Made by a program: the position numbers and the translations under genes
The notes under the pieces: model-generated
Seen by the model: the letters and a program-made list of their open reading frames with translations, nothing else
Told to the model about the DNA's origin: nothing
Database searches by the model: none
Part shown: in pieces, positions 53,395-61,871 of the stretch
Numbering within the stretch: the first letter of the stretch is position 1
Layout: every line of letters begins with the position of its first letter
DNA from: Paraburkholderia flagellata
GTDB taxonomy: Bacteria; Pseudomonadota; Gammaproteobacteria; Burkholderiales; Burkholderiaceae
Length of the DNA stretch: 64,000 nucleotides
NCBI RefSeq assembly: GCF_021390645.1
Contig: NZ_JAJEJT010000004.1
Coordinates: forward strand, 1,240,001-1,304,000
Direction of reading: 5' to 3'

Positions 53395-54129
53395 TCAACC
53401 CGCAACGCGGGCATGCATCCGTTGATTTCGGAATCCAGAATGTCTTTCGGGTGCGCTGTCACGCGTTTCGGGCTTGCCGACTACGCCCTGGACGAGCCGG
53501 TCCATCTCGCCTATCACGTGCGCCAGCTCCGCCGTGATCACCGCGAATTCGCGGCCGAACTGACCGGCGCGGGCGGCCGCCACCCGTGCATTGAGCGCGA
53601 CGATGTTGGCGCGCAGGGAAATGGCGGCGAGTTCATCGACGATGCCGGCCTGGCGCTTCGCCGCCGCCGCTTCCACGCTGCGCAATTCGTCCTGATATGC
53701 CTGAGTCAGCGCTTGCAACAGTTCGAGAAGCGGCGTGGCTGCGGCGGTGAGTTCCGTCACGGCTGCCTCGCTAACGCTATCGGCCACTGATGCATGGACT
53801 GAGCGCTCGAGGCAAGCGCAAGCATGCACAGCCAGTTTCATGAACGCGCGAATGCGCTCGTCGGCCTTGCGCGCGCCGAAATAGAGTTCGCGCAAGGCGC
53901 TCGAAAATACGCCGGGAAAGTGGTCGTCACCCTCAACTAGCCGTGCGTGCGAAGCCGCAAATGTATCCAGACATTCGCGCGCGACGATGAGCGCGGCAGC
54001 GTCGCCGCGCAAGCCGAGCAGCGCGTGCAGGACGACGCGCTGCGAAAGCATGCGCTGGCGCCCGGCCAGATTGATGAGCTCGCCGACAATTTCCGCAGAG
54101 ATGCCAGGTGTCGTTTCCCGCATGTTCAT
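53395..54129 (-). CDS. Soluble protein combining a PilJ-type sensor-like domain and a truncated MCP tip
   Basis: 244 residues, no signal peptide and no membrane helix. The first 110 or so resemble the PilJ N-terminal domain, with the hallmark LAGRQRMLSQRV (residues about 20-31), a segment distantly like the nitrate-binding P-box of NarX. Residues about 185-225 match the signalling tip of chemoreceptors (ISLRANIVALNARVAAARAG), but the long coiled coil is missing. It is the first gene of the unit that includes narK, behind the sigma-54 promoter and ANTAR-type leader. A cytoplasmic nitrate/nitrite sensor is possible; no partner is known. Confidence 0.72.
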   Translation of the reverse strand: MNMRETTPGISAEIVGELINLAGRQRMLSQRVVLHALLGLRGDAAALIVARECLDTFAASHARLVEGDDHFPGVFSSALRELYFGARKADERIRAFMKLAVHACACLERSVHASVADSVSEAAVTELTAAATPLLELLQALTQAYQDELRSVEAAAAKRQAGIVDELAAISLRANIVALNARVAAARAGQFGREFAVITAELAHVIGEMDRLVQGVVGKPETRDSAPERHSGFRNQRMHARVAG

Positions 54130-54193
54130 CTTTAGTAGTGCAAATAACAGCGCCAAGGGTTTGCCAGACCAGGGCGCACCGAGCGAAGCGCAT

Positions 54194-54258
54194 AAAAAAA
54201 AGCGTCCCGAAGCGCACCTGCCACGCACGCTGTGCCGTGGAGTGCCGCTTCGGGACGC
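54194..54258 (-). terminator. Leader terminator before the PilJ-like/narK unit
   Basis: A perfect 13-bp stem (plus-strand 54202-54214 with 54246-54258) with an inner CCACG/CGTGG stem is followed on the minus strand by eight T. It lies 65 bases before the first start codon, so it must be bypassed for expression. Confidence 0.88.
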
Positions 54259-54333
54259 CGTTGCCCCGCATGACCGAATGATCCCGCGCACGGCGGGACG
54301 ATGATGCAATTCACTGGAGCCTTCATTGGCCCC
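54252..54333 (-). promoter_or_regulatory. ANTAR-type dual-hairpin antiterminator in the narK-unit leader
   Basis: First hairpin 54316-54333: GGGGCC-AATGAA-GGCTCC, six pairs with one G-U. Second 54252-54266: GGGC-AACGGC-GTCCC, identical to the nirB one. Both loops are six bases with A1 and G4. Between them lies an extra perfect hairpin TCCCGC / GCGGGA (54282-54298). The second element overlaps the terminator stem. Confidence 0.78.
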
Positions 54334-54344
54334 CGCAGTGACAA

Positions 54345-54361
54345 AGCAATAGGTGTGCCAC
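54345..54361 (-). promoter_or_regulatory. Sigma-54 promoter for the PilJ-like/narK unit
   Basis: Minus-strand TGGCAC-ACCTA-TTGCT is a near-consensus -24/-12 promoter with GG and GC ten bases apart. The predicted start, about 54334-54335, coincides with the beginning of the first leader hairpin. Confidence 0.8.
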
Positions 54362-54485
54362 TTGGTGGGCAAGCGGCGGCGTGCACCCGCGCGGCGCCCA
54401 GCTGGCGCGGTTTTCACCATTCAGGCAGCCCGCGTGGCCCGAATGGCCCGATCCGGATCAGCGCCACCAATCATGTGCTTCAGAT

Positions 54486-54531
54486 GACTGCTGCTGGTGC
54501 ACTGCAGCGAAGCCCCGCACCATCGCCGGGC
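54486..54531. promoter_or_regulatory. Degenerate NtrC-like sites upstream of the narK-unit promoter
   Basis: 54486-54500 keeps the TGGTGC half of the NtrC site, and 54517-54531 (GCAC-N7-GGGC) has one mismatch; they start 31 bp apart, three turns. They lie about 130-175 bp upstream of the sigma-54 promoter. Weaker than the pair at 48688. Confidence 0.35.
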
Positions 54532-54626
54532 ACCGTCTTGCCCTTCGGCGCGACCGAACTAAGCTGTAAAGATGGATGGGAAGCCGCGCTCGCGCGCATG
54601 CGCAACGCGGGCGTGGGAGGTGCGTC

Positions 54627-54995
54627 ATGAAGCCAGCTGCAATCGCCCTCGTGGGCGCATGGGTAGCCCTCGGCCTTGGCGGCCTCGCGATCTCCTCTGC
54701 GGCGGCCGCCTCAAACGAAGCGACGATCGCCATCGTCGCCGGCACGTACGGCAGCAACTGCGGCGCGCCGCACGGCAATGTCACACGCGATCTCGCCGGG
54801 CACTGCGACGGTTTGCGAACCTGCAGCTATCCGTTGTCGATGAGCGCCGCGCAATCAGGCGGCTGTCGCAACGACTATCTCGCCGAGTGGCGCTGCGGCG
54901 GCGATGAATTCCACAACGCTGCACTGGCTGCCGGCGCGGGCAAAGGCGATCGGCTCATTCTCAGCTGCGAGCCGTCGAGTGGCCCGGGACATTGA
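54627..54995 (+). CDS. Small secreted cysteine-rich protein, SUEL/lectin-like
   Basis: 122 residues. Signal peptide with a long hydrophobic core and cleavage near AAA-S at residue 28. The mature part has six cysteines in the pattern YGSNCGAPHGNVT, HCDGLRTCSYPL and GCRNDYLAEWRCG, which recalls bacterial proteins with the rhamnose-binding (SUEL-type) lectin fold. Probable role: carbohydrate binding in the periplasm or outside (inference). GGGAGG precedes ATG at 54627. Confidence 0.65.
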   Translation: MKPAAIALVGAWVALGLGGLAISSAAAASNEATIAIVAGTYGSNCGAPHGNVTRDLAGHCDGLRTCSYPLSMSAAQSGGCRNDYLAEWRCGGDEFHNAALAAGAGKGDRLILSCEPSSGPGH

Positions 54996-55330
54996 GGCAT
55001 GGGAACAAGAATCAAAATCGCACCGCGTGCACGACGCCATTTGCAGCGCGCTGCTAACAGGATTCCTCGCAACGCCAAAATGGGGAGCACGTTCGTTGTC
55101 CCCTTTCATCGCGTGTAATAGACTCAATCCGATGACGCGTTCGGCACGACTCACAGGTGACTGCAAACATCGTGCAGTTGTGCTCCCAGTCGCGGGGTCA
55201 TGCTGGGAGTGAGCGCAACGTCGGCGGACAGTTTCTCGTACTACCTGGAGTTCCGGCGGCCTTCGCCGGAACACGATAGGAGCCACGGCGCGTCTGGGTT
55301 ACGACTCAGGCCAGCGAGGAGAGACAAACA
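54996..55330. other. 335-bp gap before the AI-2E-family gene
   Basis: No gene visible. A perfect 9-bp hairpin GTTCCGGCG / CGCCGGAAC with loop of five lies at 55250-55272, without a T-run; it may be a leader structure. The promoter of the following gene is not obvious. Confidence 0.5.
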
Positions 55331-56437
55331 ATGCTGCTGCCCACCACATCAACGCCAAAGGCGCAGTCCCGGGATTTGCTCGATGTCCTGATCCGCGCCG
55401 CGCTCATCGCCGTCCTGGCGATGTTTTGCTTTCGCATCTTCGCCCCGTTCCTCGACCTCATGGTCTGGTCCGTGATTCTCGCGGTCACGCTTTATCCGCT
55501 GCAAATGAAGCTGCAGCGAAGTTTCCCCAACAAGGATGGAATCATCGCTACGCTCATCATTCTCGTGGCGTTCGCCGTGATCCTCGCGCCAACCTGGCTG
55601 CTTGGCGTCGCTGTGGCCGATTCGATCGAGAACGCCATGGCCGTTGCGAAGAGCGGGACGTTTCAAATTCCGCCTCCCGCGGACTCGGTCGCTCACTGGC
55701 CAATCGTCGGCCAGCGCATATACGACTTCTGGATGCAGGCGTCGACCGACATCACCGGTCTCGTTCAGCACTTCGCACCGCAACTGAAGGCGGCCGGTCT
55801 AGCGCTGCTCGGCACGATCACCGGTCTGGGTGCGGCACTGCTTATTTTCTTCGTAGCCCTGATCATTGCGGGCATTCTCATGGCACATGGCGACAAGGGC
55901 CATCGCAGCACGGTGTTGATCGCATCGCGCATTTCCGGCCCGGAGAACGGCCAGCAGATCGCCGAGCTTTGCACATCCACGATTCGCGCGGTCGCTCAGG
56001 GCGTGGTGGGCATCGCGTTCATCCAGATGGTGTTGATCGGCGTCGGCTTCATCGTGATGGGCATTCCCGGCGCGGGCCTGCTCGCGCTCGCCGTACTGCT
56101 GATCGGCATCATGCAGTTGCCCGCCACGCTCATCACCGTGCCCGTCATTATCTTCGTGATCATGACGCAGGGCGTGAGCACGGCCACAATCATCTTTTCG
56201 GTCTACGAGTTCATTGCAGGTCTCGCCGACAACGTGCTCAAGCCACTGCTGCTTGGGCGCGGTGTGGCCGTGCCGATGCCCGTGGTCCTCATCGGCGCAA
56301 TTGGCGGCATGGTGACGGGCGGCGTGATTGGCCTCTTCATCGGCCCGGTGATGCTCGCCGTTGGCTATCAACTGTTCTGGCGCTGGGTGAAAGACCAGCC
56401 ACAACCCGAACGCACACGAGAAGAACAGCAGGCCTGA
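55331..56437 (+). CDS. AI-2E-family (PerM-like) membrane protein
   Basis: 368 residues with about eight hydrophobic segments. The N-terminal helix pair ends in FLDLMVWSVILAVTLYPL, and the C-terminal half has the family's long helices (IPGAGLLALAVLLIGIMQLP, NVLKPLLLGRGVAVPMPVVL, GLFIGPVMLAVGYQLF). Members include the AI-2 exporter TqsA and Na/H antiporter-like proteins; the substrate of this one cannot be inferred. A strong ribosome site (GAGGAGAG) precedes ATG at 55331. It lies 16 bp before the efflux outer-membrane gene and probably heads that operon. Confidence 0.85.
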   Translation: MLLPTTSTPKAQSRDLLDVLIRAALIAVLAMFCFRIFAPFLDLMVWSVILAVTLYPLQMKLQRSFPNKDGIIATLIILVAFAVILAPTWLLGVAVADSIENAMAVAKSGTFQIPPPADSVAHWPIVGQRIYDFWMQASTDITGLVQHFAPQLKAAGLALLGTITGLGAALLIFFVALIIAGILMAHGDKGHRSTVLIASRISGPENGQQIAELCTSTIRAVAQGVVGIAFIQMVLIGVGFIVMGIPGAGLLALAVLLIGIMQLPATLITVPVIIFVIMTQGVSTATIIFSVYEFIAGLADNVLKPLLLGRGVAVPMPVVLIGAIGGMVTGGVIGLFIGPVMLAVGYQLFWRWVKDQPQPERTREEQQA

Positions 56438-56453
56438 GCCTCGAGGCCGCCCT

Positions 56454-58031
56454 GTGTTCCTCTGCGAGCGCCCTCACTGGCTCCCGCTCGGCGCCTGCTG
56501 CTTAAGCACGCTGCTGAACGCGTGCATGCACGTGGGCCCCGACTTTCAGCCACAACATGAGAGCTGGAGCGAACACTGGAGCAGCGCGTCGATCGATCAG
56601 GTCACAGTAGTCGCAGCGCAGCCCAGTGAGCAGCCCGACGCGCGGCAATGGTGGCACGTATTCGGCGACGAAAATCTCGAACAGCTGATTGCCGCGGCCG
56701 ATGCAAACAACGGCGACCTGAAGATCGCGGCATTGCGCGTGATCGAGGCGCGCGCCCAGCTAGGCATCGCGCTCGCGGGGCGCTACCCGCAGGTGCAGCA
56801 GGTCAACGCCGATGTGCTGGCCTCGGCGCGCAAGCGCCACGATGGTTTCGACCCACGCTCGGGCGCGTACTTTCAGTATGGTCTCGGTTTCAGCATGGGC
56901 TGGGAACTCGACTTCTGGGGCCGCTTCAGCCGCGCGATCGAATCGGCCGACGCCTCGTTCTTCGCCGCCCAGGACAACCGCGAGGACGCGCTCGTGCTCG
57001 TTCACGCGCAAGTCGCGGACACCTATTTCACGCTGCGCACGACCGAAGCGCGCCTGCGCATTGCCCGCGAAAACGCACAGTTGCAACGGCGCAGCTACGA
57101 CATCACGCAAAAGCTCTTCAAGAGCGGCGAAACCGACGAACTCGATCTCCAGCAAGCGAAAACACAGTATCTCGGCACACTGAGCAGCATTCCCGTATTC
57201 GAGAGCCAGATCGCAGTGGCCCGTCACGCACTCTGCGTGCTGCTTGGACGCCCGCCCGGCCCGCTGCCGGAACTCGACGCCCAGCCGGCGAAAGCCGGCT
57301 TCGTCCCGCTCATCAACCGTGCCGTGCTTCAGGATGTGCCCGCAAAGCTTTTACTGCGTCGCCCGGATGTGCGCGCGGCGGAGCAACAGATGGCCGCGCA
57401 ATCGGCGCTGATTGGCGTGGCGAAGGCCGATCTGTACCCATCCATTTCACTGGTCGGCTCGCTCGTCTGGAGCGCCAGCTCGCTTGCCGGTGCGCCGAGC
57501 ACGCTTTCCGTGGTGGGCGGCCCGAGCATCACATGGAACGTGTTCGATCACGGCCGCATTACGAACAACGTGCGCGTGCAGGACGCGCGCCTGCAACAGT
57601 TGATCGTGGCGTATCAGGAAACGGTGCGCGAAGCGGCGCGCGAGGCTGACGACGCCGCCACGGCGCTGAGCACGGCACTGGAGCGCGATACGATCCTGCA
57701 CGACGCACAAGGTGCTGCGCAGCGCTCGCTCACGCTCGCCAACACGATCTACCGCGAAGGGTATTCGGACTTCCAGCGCGTGCTCGACGCGCAGCGCGCA
57801 CTCTCCGCGCAGCAAGACGCGTTCGTCGTCAATCGCGGTAATGCCGTGAGCAGCCTGATCGCGCTGTACAAGTCCGTGGACGGCGGCTGGGATCTGCAGC
57901 AACCGCTCATCGATTCCGCCACGCGCGCGCAAATGCAGCGGCGCACGGACTGGGGCGACCTGCTCGACGAACCGGCATCGTCCTCTGCCGCGCAGAGTCC
58001 TGGCAATCAACCGGAAGGGCCAACACGATGA
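56454..58031 (+). CDS. RND-type efflux outer-membrane lipoprotein (NodT family)
   Basis: 525 residues. The lipobox is LLNAC (residue about 24) after a hydrophobic leader; the start is GTG 56454 with GAGG upstream. Two OEP domains follow, with WWHVFGDENLEQLI near 63, SFSMGWELDFWGRF near 150, LLRRPDVRAAEQQM near 300 and FDHGRITNNVRVQ near 365. Forms the trimeric outer-membrane channel of a tripartite pump. The stop overlaps the ATG of the next gene by four bases. Confidence 0.9.
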   Translation: MFLCERPHWLPLGACCLSTLLNACMHVGPDFQPQHESWSEHWSSASIDQVTVVAAQPSEQPDARQWWHVFGDENLEQLIAAADANNGDLKIAALRVIEARAQLGIALAGRYPQVQQVNADVLASARKRHDGFDPRSGAYFQYGLGFSMGWELDFWGRFSRAIESADASFFAAQDNREDALVLVHAQVADTYFTLRTTEARLRIARENAQLQRRSYDITQKLFKSGETDELDLQQAKTQYLGTLSSIPVFESQIAVARHALCVLLGRPPGPLPELDAQPAKAGFVPLINRAVLQDVPAKLLLRRPDVRAAEQQMAAQSALIGVAKADLYPSISLVGSLVWSASSLAGAPSTLSVVGGPSITWNVFDHGRITNNVRVQDARLQQLIVAYQETVREAAREADDAATALSTALERDTILHDAQGAAQRSLTLANTIYREGYSDFQRVLDAQRALSAQQDAFVVNRGNAVSSLIALYKSVDGGWDLQQPLIDSATRAQMQRRTDWGDLLDEPASSSAAQSPGNQPEGPTR

Positions 58032-59149
58032 GCAGCGCGTCCGAACCTTCGAGCACGCCCCAGGCGCCGCCGCCGGCTGCCGACTCGTCCGGCAAAGCGA
58101 TCAAGTGGACCGTCGTCCTGATCGCCATCAGCCTGATCTGGTACCTGCTTGCCGATCGCTTCACGCCCTATACGCAGCAGGCGCGTGTAGCGGCCTACGT
58201 CGTGCCCGTTGCGGCCGAAGTGTCGGGGCGCGTGACGCGCGTGCTCGTGCACAACAATCAGGAAGTCAACGCAGGCGACGTGCTGTTCGAAGTCGACAAC
58301 GATCAATACCGCATTGCCGCGGACCGCGCACGCGCCGACCTCGAATCCACGCGCCGGCAGATCGGCGCGAGCACTGCCGGCATCGAATCGGCGCAAGCCT
58401 CGTTGCGCGCGGCGCTCGCCAACGAGGTCAAGGCGCGCCAGGATAGCGACCGGCTGGAACGGCTGTATCGCGAAGACGAGGGCACGGTCTCGCTGCGGCG
58501 GCTCGAAGTCGCGCGCGCCACGCACGAGCAGGCACAAAGCCAGGTCGAAAGCGCCCGAGCCGAAATCGAACGCGCGCGCGAGCAGCAAGGCGGCAACGAA
58601 GCGGAAAATGCACAGTTGCGCAGCGCGGCTGGCGCGCTCGAAAAGGCCGAACTCGATCTCGCCAATACGCGCATTCGCGCGCGCTCGGCCGGCGTCATCA
58701 CCGACCTGCGCACCGAAGTGGGCCAGTTCGCGGCGGCGGGCAATCCGGTCATGACGCTGATCGCCATTCACGATGTCTGGGTCAGTGCGGACATGACGGA
58801 AAACAATCTGGGTCATCTTCATGCGGGCACGCCCGTCTCCATCGCGCTGGACGCACTGCCGGGCGAAGTGTTCGCGGGGCGTATTCGCAGCATCGGCTAT
58901 GGCGTGAGCGTTGGCCAAAGCACGCCGCCCGGCACCCTGCCCACCGTGCAGAACAGCCGCGACTGGCTGCGGCCCGCGCAACGCTTTCCCGTGATCGTCG
59001 AGTTCGACGACGACGAGCGCGCACGGCTGCGCAACGTTCGCGTGGGCGGTCAGGCCGAAGTGATGGCGTTTCCGGGTACAGGCAACCCGCTCAATCCGCT
59101 CGGCCGCGTGTTCCTGCGCGTGATGAGTTGGCTCTCCTACCTCTATTGA
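58028..59149 (+). CDS. HlyD/EmrA-type membrane-fusion protein
   Basis: 373 residues. One N-terminal membrane helix (about 24-42), then a lipoyl half (VVPVAAEVSGRVTRVLVHNNQEVNAG), an alpha-helical hairpin about 100-215 rich in Glu/Arg, the second lipoyl half (IRARSAGVITDLRTEVGQF) and a beta-barrel. It connects the outer-membrane channel with an inner-membrane partner, here most likely the DUF2955 protein. Coupled to the upstream gene by ATGA overlap; 9 bp before the next gene. Confidence 0.9.
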   Translation: MSSASEPSSTPQAPPPAADSSGKAIKWTVVLIAISLIWYLLADRFTPYTQQARVAAYVVPVAAEVSGRVTRVLVHNNQEVNAGDVLFEVDNDQYRIAADRARADLESTRRQIGASTAGIESAQASLRAALANEVKARQDSDRLERLYREDEGTVSLRRLEVARATHEQAQSQVESARAEIERAREQQGGNEAENAQLRSAAGALEKAELDLANTRIRARSAGVITDLRTEVGQFAAAGNPVMTLIAIHDVWVSADMTENNLGHLHAGTPVSIALDALPGEVFAGRIRSIGYGVSVGQSTPPGTLPTVQNSRDWLRPAQRFPVIVEFDDDERARLRNVRVGGQAEVMAFPGTGNPLNPLGRVFLRVMSWLSYLY

Positions 59150-59158
59150 ACGGCGCCT

Positions 59159-60199
59159 ATGCAAACGAGCCCATCGCTCCCCGGCCGCCGCGCGCTACGC
59201 GTCGCCACAGGCACGGCGCTCACGCTTGCCATCAGCTTCGCACTCGACTTTCCGATTCCTGTGATCGCGCCGGTCTTCGCCGTCTTTCTGCTGGCCACCC
59301 AGAACCGGCCGCTTTCGCTCAAGGCAGCGCTCGCTCTCGCGCTGGTCGTTGTGGGCACAACGGGAAGCGGCCTGTTGCTCGTCCCCATGCTGCGCTACTA
59401 CCCGTTCGCCGGCGTGCTGCTCGTCGGCCTTTGCCTCTTTCTCGCATTTCGCGCCGGCCTGCGCGACGGTAACAATCTCGTGGCGACGTTCCTCGCGGCG
59501 GGGCTCACGATGATTAGCGCTGCGGGCGTGGCCGACCAGCAACTGGCCGCCACGGTGGTCGGCGCGCTAGTCAAGGGAGTGCTGCTCGCCGTGCTCGTTT
59601 CGATCTTGAGCCACGCCCTGTTTCCCGAGGCCGCACCTGCGGGCGCCAAACCTGCCGCGCGCGTCATGCCACCGAAGATGGCATCGCGCATCGCCTTGCA
59701 GGCCGCGCTCGTGGTCATGCCCGCCTGGCTGCTGGCGATGAACGACCCCGCGAGCTATATGCCGATCATCATGAAGTCCGTGAGCCTCGGCAGGCAAAGC
59801 TGCACCACGTCGGCGCGCGGCGCGGCGCGTGAGTTGCTCGGCTCCACGGCGCTCGGCGGGCTGCTCGCCGTCGCGTTCTGGTTTGCGCTCAGGCTCTTCG
59901 TGAATATCTGGATGTTCTATCTGTGGATGCTGCTGTTCGGCTTGCTCGTGGCGCGCAAGCTGTATCGCATTCGCCCCACGCGCTACTCGCCCGGCTTCTG
60001 GCTGAACAGCCTCGTCACCATGATCATTCTGCTGGGTCAGTCTGTCCAGGACAGCGTGGCAGGCAAGGACGTTTTGCGCGCATTCGCCGTGCGCATGACG
60101 CTCTTTTTCGCCGTCACCGCTTACGCGTGCCTGATGCTGCAGATATTCGAGCGTTTCGCGCAGCGTGGCTCGGCATCGCTCGAGAGGAATACGACATGA
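59159..60199 (+). CDS. DUF2955 inner-membrane protein, putative efflux component
   Basis: 346 residues, about ten hydrophobic segments in two blocks (20-165, 175-330), resembling the DUF2955/FUSC-type proteins found with HlyD and NodT partners in aromatic-acid efflux systems such as AaeB. Basic N-terminus, RALRVATGTALTLAISFALD in the first helix. It likely exports a small aromatic or organic acid; function not shown. Follows the HlyD-type gene by 9 bp. Confidence 0.8.
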   Translation: MQTSPSLPGRRALRVATGTALTLAISFALDFPIPVIAPVFAVFLLATQNRPLSLKAALALALVVVGTTGSGLLLVPMLRYYPFAGVLLVGLCLFLAFRAGLRDGNNLVATFLAAGLTMISAAGVADQQLAATVVGALVKGVLLAVLVSILSHALFPEAAPAGAKPAARVMPPKMASRIALQAALVVMPAWLLAMNDPASYMPIIMKSVSLGRQSCTTSARGAARELLGSTALGGLLAVAFWFALRLFVNIWMFYLWMLLFGLLVARKLYRIRPTRYSPGFWLNSLVTMIILLGQSVQDSVAGKDVLRAFAVRMTLFFAVTAYACLMLQIFERFAQRGSASLERNTT

Positions 60200-60233
60200 A
60201 GAATGTGCCCAAAATTTCGACCGCAGCGACGCG

Positions 60234-60338
60234 ATGCTGCTCGGACTGAATGGCCTCGTGTTTTCCGGTTTTTTGATCGTTGCCGCTGCCGTGCGCGGCG
60301 TACAGGAGGCCTCACGCCGGGCGCGCGATCGGGCGTGA
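60234..60338 (+). CDS. Possible 34-residue membrane peptide
   Basis: ATG 60234 to TGA 60338 codes MLLGLNGLVFSGFLIVAAAV followed by an Arg-rich tail: one helix and a basic end. It sits where aae-type operons encode a small DUF1656 (AaeX-like) protein but is only half as long. No ribosome site is evident. May be spurious. Confidence 0.3.
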   Translation: MLLGLNGLVFSGFLIVAAAVRGVQEASRRARDRA

Positions 60339-60397
60339 GCAAACTCAAGCAGGTGTAATCAGACCCAATCGGGCATCGGGGCCCGGCAGGATCGAAC

Positions 60398-61393
60398 ATG
60401 ACGAACACCACCGTCCGTTGGCCGCAACTGCACATCGCGCTAGTGAAAACTGTCGCGGCGTTGCTCGTGGCCGCACTGCCCTTGCAGGCGCACGCACAGG
60501 GCATACCGGATCAACTGACGAACCGCACCGTGATCGGCGGCAACATCAAGCAACATGCGGATGCCGTGCTATCCATCATGACCTACACCACGGTTCCGGA
60601 TGTCACCACCAGCTCGCTTTCGATCAATAACGGCACCACCGGCAACCCAGGCTTCGGCCAGACACAGCTGGGCGGCGGCTTCACGCTGAGCCGGACGTTC
60701 CCCTTGTACATGGAAGGCACGCTCGCTTATAGCCGCTACGACCCGACGTTCATCGCGACCGACGGCGCGCAGCAGCGCGCGCTGCCCACGAGGTGGAATA
60801 CCTTCAGCGGCACGGTGGGGCTTGGCTGGGACTTTCGCATCACGAACGAACTCGTGTTTCGCCCAATCATAAACGGCACGATTGGACGTGTTTCCAGCGA
60901 TCTGCGAGTCGGACAAACGTTGTTCAACCATGTCACGGACAGCAATCTCCAGTTCCTCAACAATGGCTATCTGGACGCGTACGGCTACGGCGGCTCGCTG
61001 ATGCTCGACTATGAGCACTACCGCGAGAACTATGAGATCGACGCAGAATTGCGCGCGACCGATATCTACCTGCGCAGCTTCGGCGGCAGTGCGGAAGCGG
61101 TTCAGGGCTCGGCCATGGCGCAGCAAGTGAGCCTCTGGACGCGCTGGCGCGCGCCAACGGGCTGGCACGCGCTGGACAAGCCAGTACGCTACGTGCTGGA
61201 GTTCGCCTACTCGCATTATTTTGGCGACAGCGCAGGCGTACTCGGCTTCAACGAACTCACGTCGCTGGGCGTGGGTCTCGAACTCGACAGCAGCACGTAT
61301 CCCATCATCATCACCCGTACGCGGGCAATGGTGCGCTATGTGTTTGGCAGCAACGTGCACGGCGTGTCGTTTGGCCTGGCGGTCAGCTTTTAG
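60398..61393 (+). CDS. Solitary outer-membrane beta-barrel protein (autotransporter-type barrel)
   Basis: 331 residues. Signal peptide with cleavage at AHA-Q (about residue 33). The mature protein alternates aromatic and polar residues as in barrels (QLGGGFTLSRTFPLYMEGTL, FSGTVGLGWDF, VSFGLAVSF) and ends in Phe, the outer-membrane insertion signal. It resembles the solitary autotransporter-barrel family, which lacks a passenger. Function unknown. It lies downstream of the efflux genes and 36 bp before a lipoprotein gene. Confidence 0.7.
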   Translation: MTNTTVRWPQLHIALVKTVAALLVAALPLQAHAQGIPDQLTNRTVIGGNIKQHADAVLSIMTYTTVPDVTTSSLSINNGTTGNPGFGQTQLGGGFTLSRTFPLYMEGTLAYSRYDPTFIATDGAQQRALPTRWNTFSGTVGLGWDFRITNELVFRPIINGTIGRVSSDLRVGQTLFNHVTDSNLQFLNNGYLDAYGYGGSLMLDYEHYRENYEIDAELRATDIYLRSFGGSAEAVQGSAMAQQVSLWTRWRAPTGWHALDKPVRYVLEFAYSHYFGDSAGVLGFNELTSLGVGLELDSSTYPIIITRTRAMVRYVFGSNVHGVSFGLAVSF

Positions 61394-61429
61394 GATGTCG
61401 AACGATGTATCCGCATGAGGAGAATCGCG

Positions 61430-61819
61430 ATGAGTCTACAGGGTAATCGTCAAAATCCCTCGGCGGCAGGTGTCGTCGCGAGCCGTCTCGTGCTCGCAGG
61501 CGTTTGTGCCTGCCTGCTTCCACTGGCGGGCTGTCCCTACTATGCTCCGCCCCCCGGCACAGTCGTCATGACACCCGCCAGCTACGACCGGTCATTCGCC
61601 GCCGCAGCGGGCGCCATGCGCGACGAGGGACTCGCAATCACCGTGCAGGACCCAGGCACTGGCACGATTGCCGGGACCCTCGACGGCGGCACCGTAACGG
61701 CGAGCGTGCAACAGCAAGCCGACGGTAGCGTAGCCGTGAGGTTCGATACCGCCGACGCGCGCGACCCAACGCTGATTCATCGGGTCGTGAGCAGCTACGA
61801 CCGGCGCATGGGTCGCTAG
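61430..61819 (+). CDS. Putative lipoprotein
   Basis: 129 residues. A lipobox (LPLAGC, Cys near residue 36) ends the leader; the mature part is about 95 residues with VVMTPASYDRSFAAAAGAM and GTIAGTLDGGTVTASVQ, a small domain pattern seen in uncharacterised proteobacterial lipoproteins. ATG 61430 is chosen because AGGAGA lies seven bases before it; an ATG at 61415 is the alternative. Probably co-transcribed with the barrel gene. Confidence 0.68.
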   Translation: MSLQGNRQNPSAAGVVASRLVLAGVCACLLPLAGCPYYAPPPGTVVMTPASYDRSFAAAAGAMRDEGLAITVQDPGTGTIAGTLDGGTVTASVQQQADGSVAVRFDTADARDPTLIHRVVSSYDRRMGR

Positions 61820-61871
61820 GCGGCGCGTCTGCCGGTCGCGCGCCATTGTCCGCAAACGCAGCCGCGCCCGC

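Noticed and set aside
51977-53398. TTG at 53398 as the narK start
   Set aside because: It merely overlaps the upstream stop; GTG at 53371 has a strong ribosome site at the right distance.
55250-55272. Hairpin before the AI-2E-family gene as terminator
   Set aside because: No T-run on either strand after the stem and no gene that clearly ends there.
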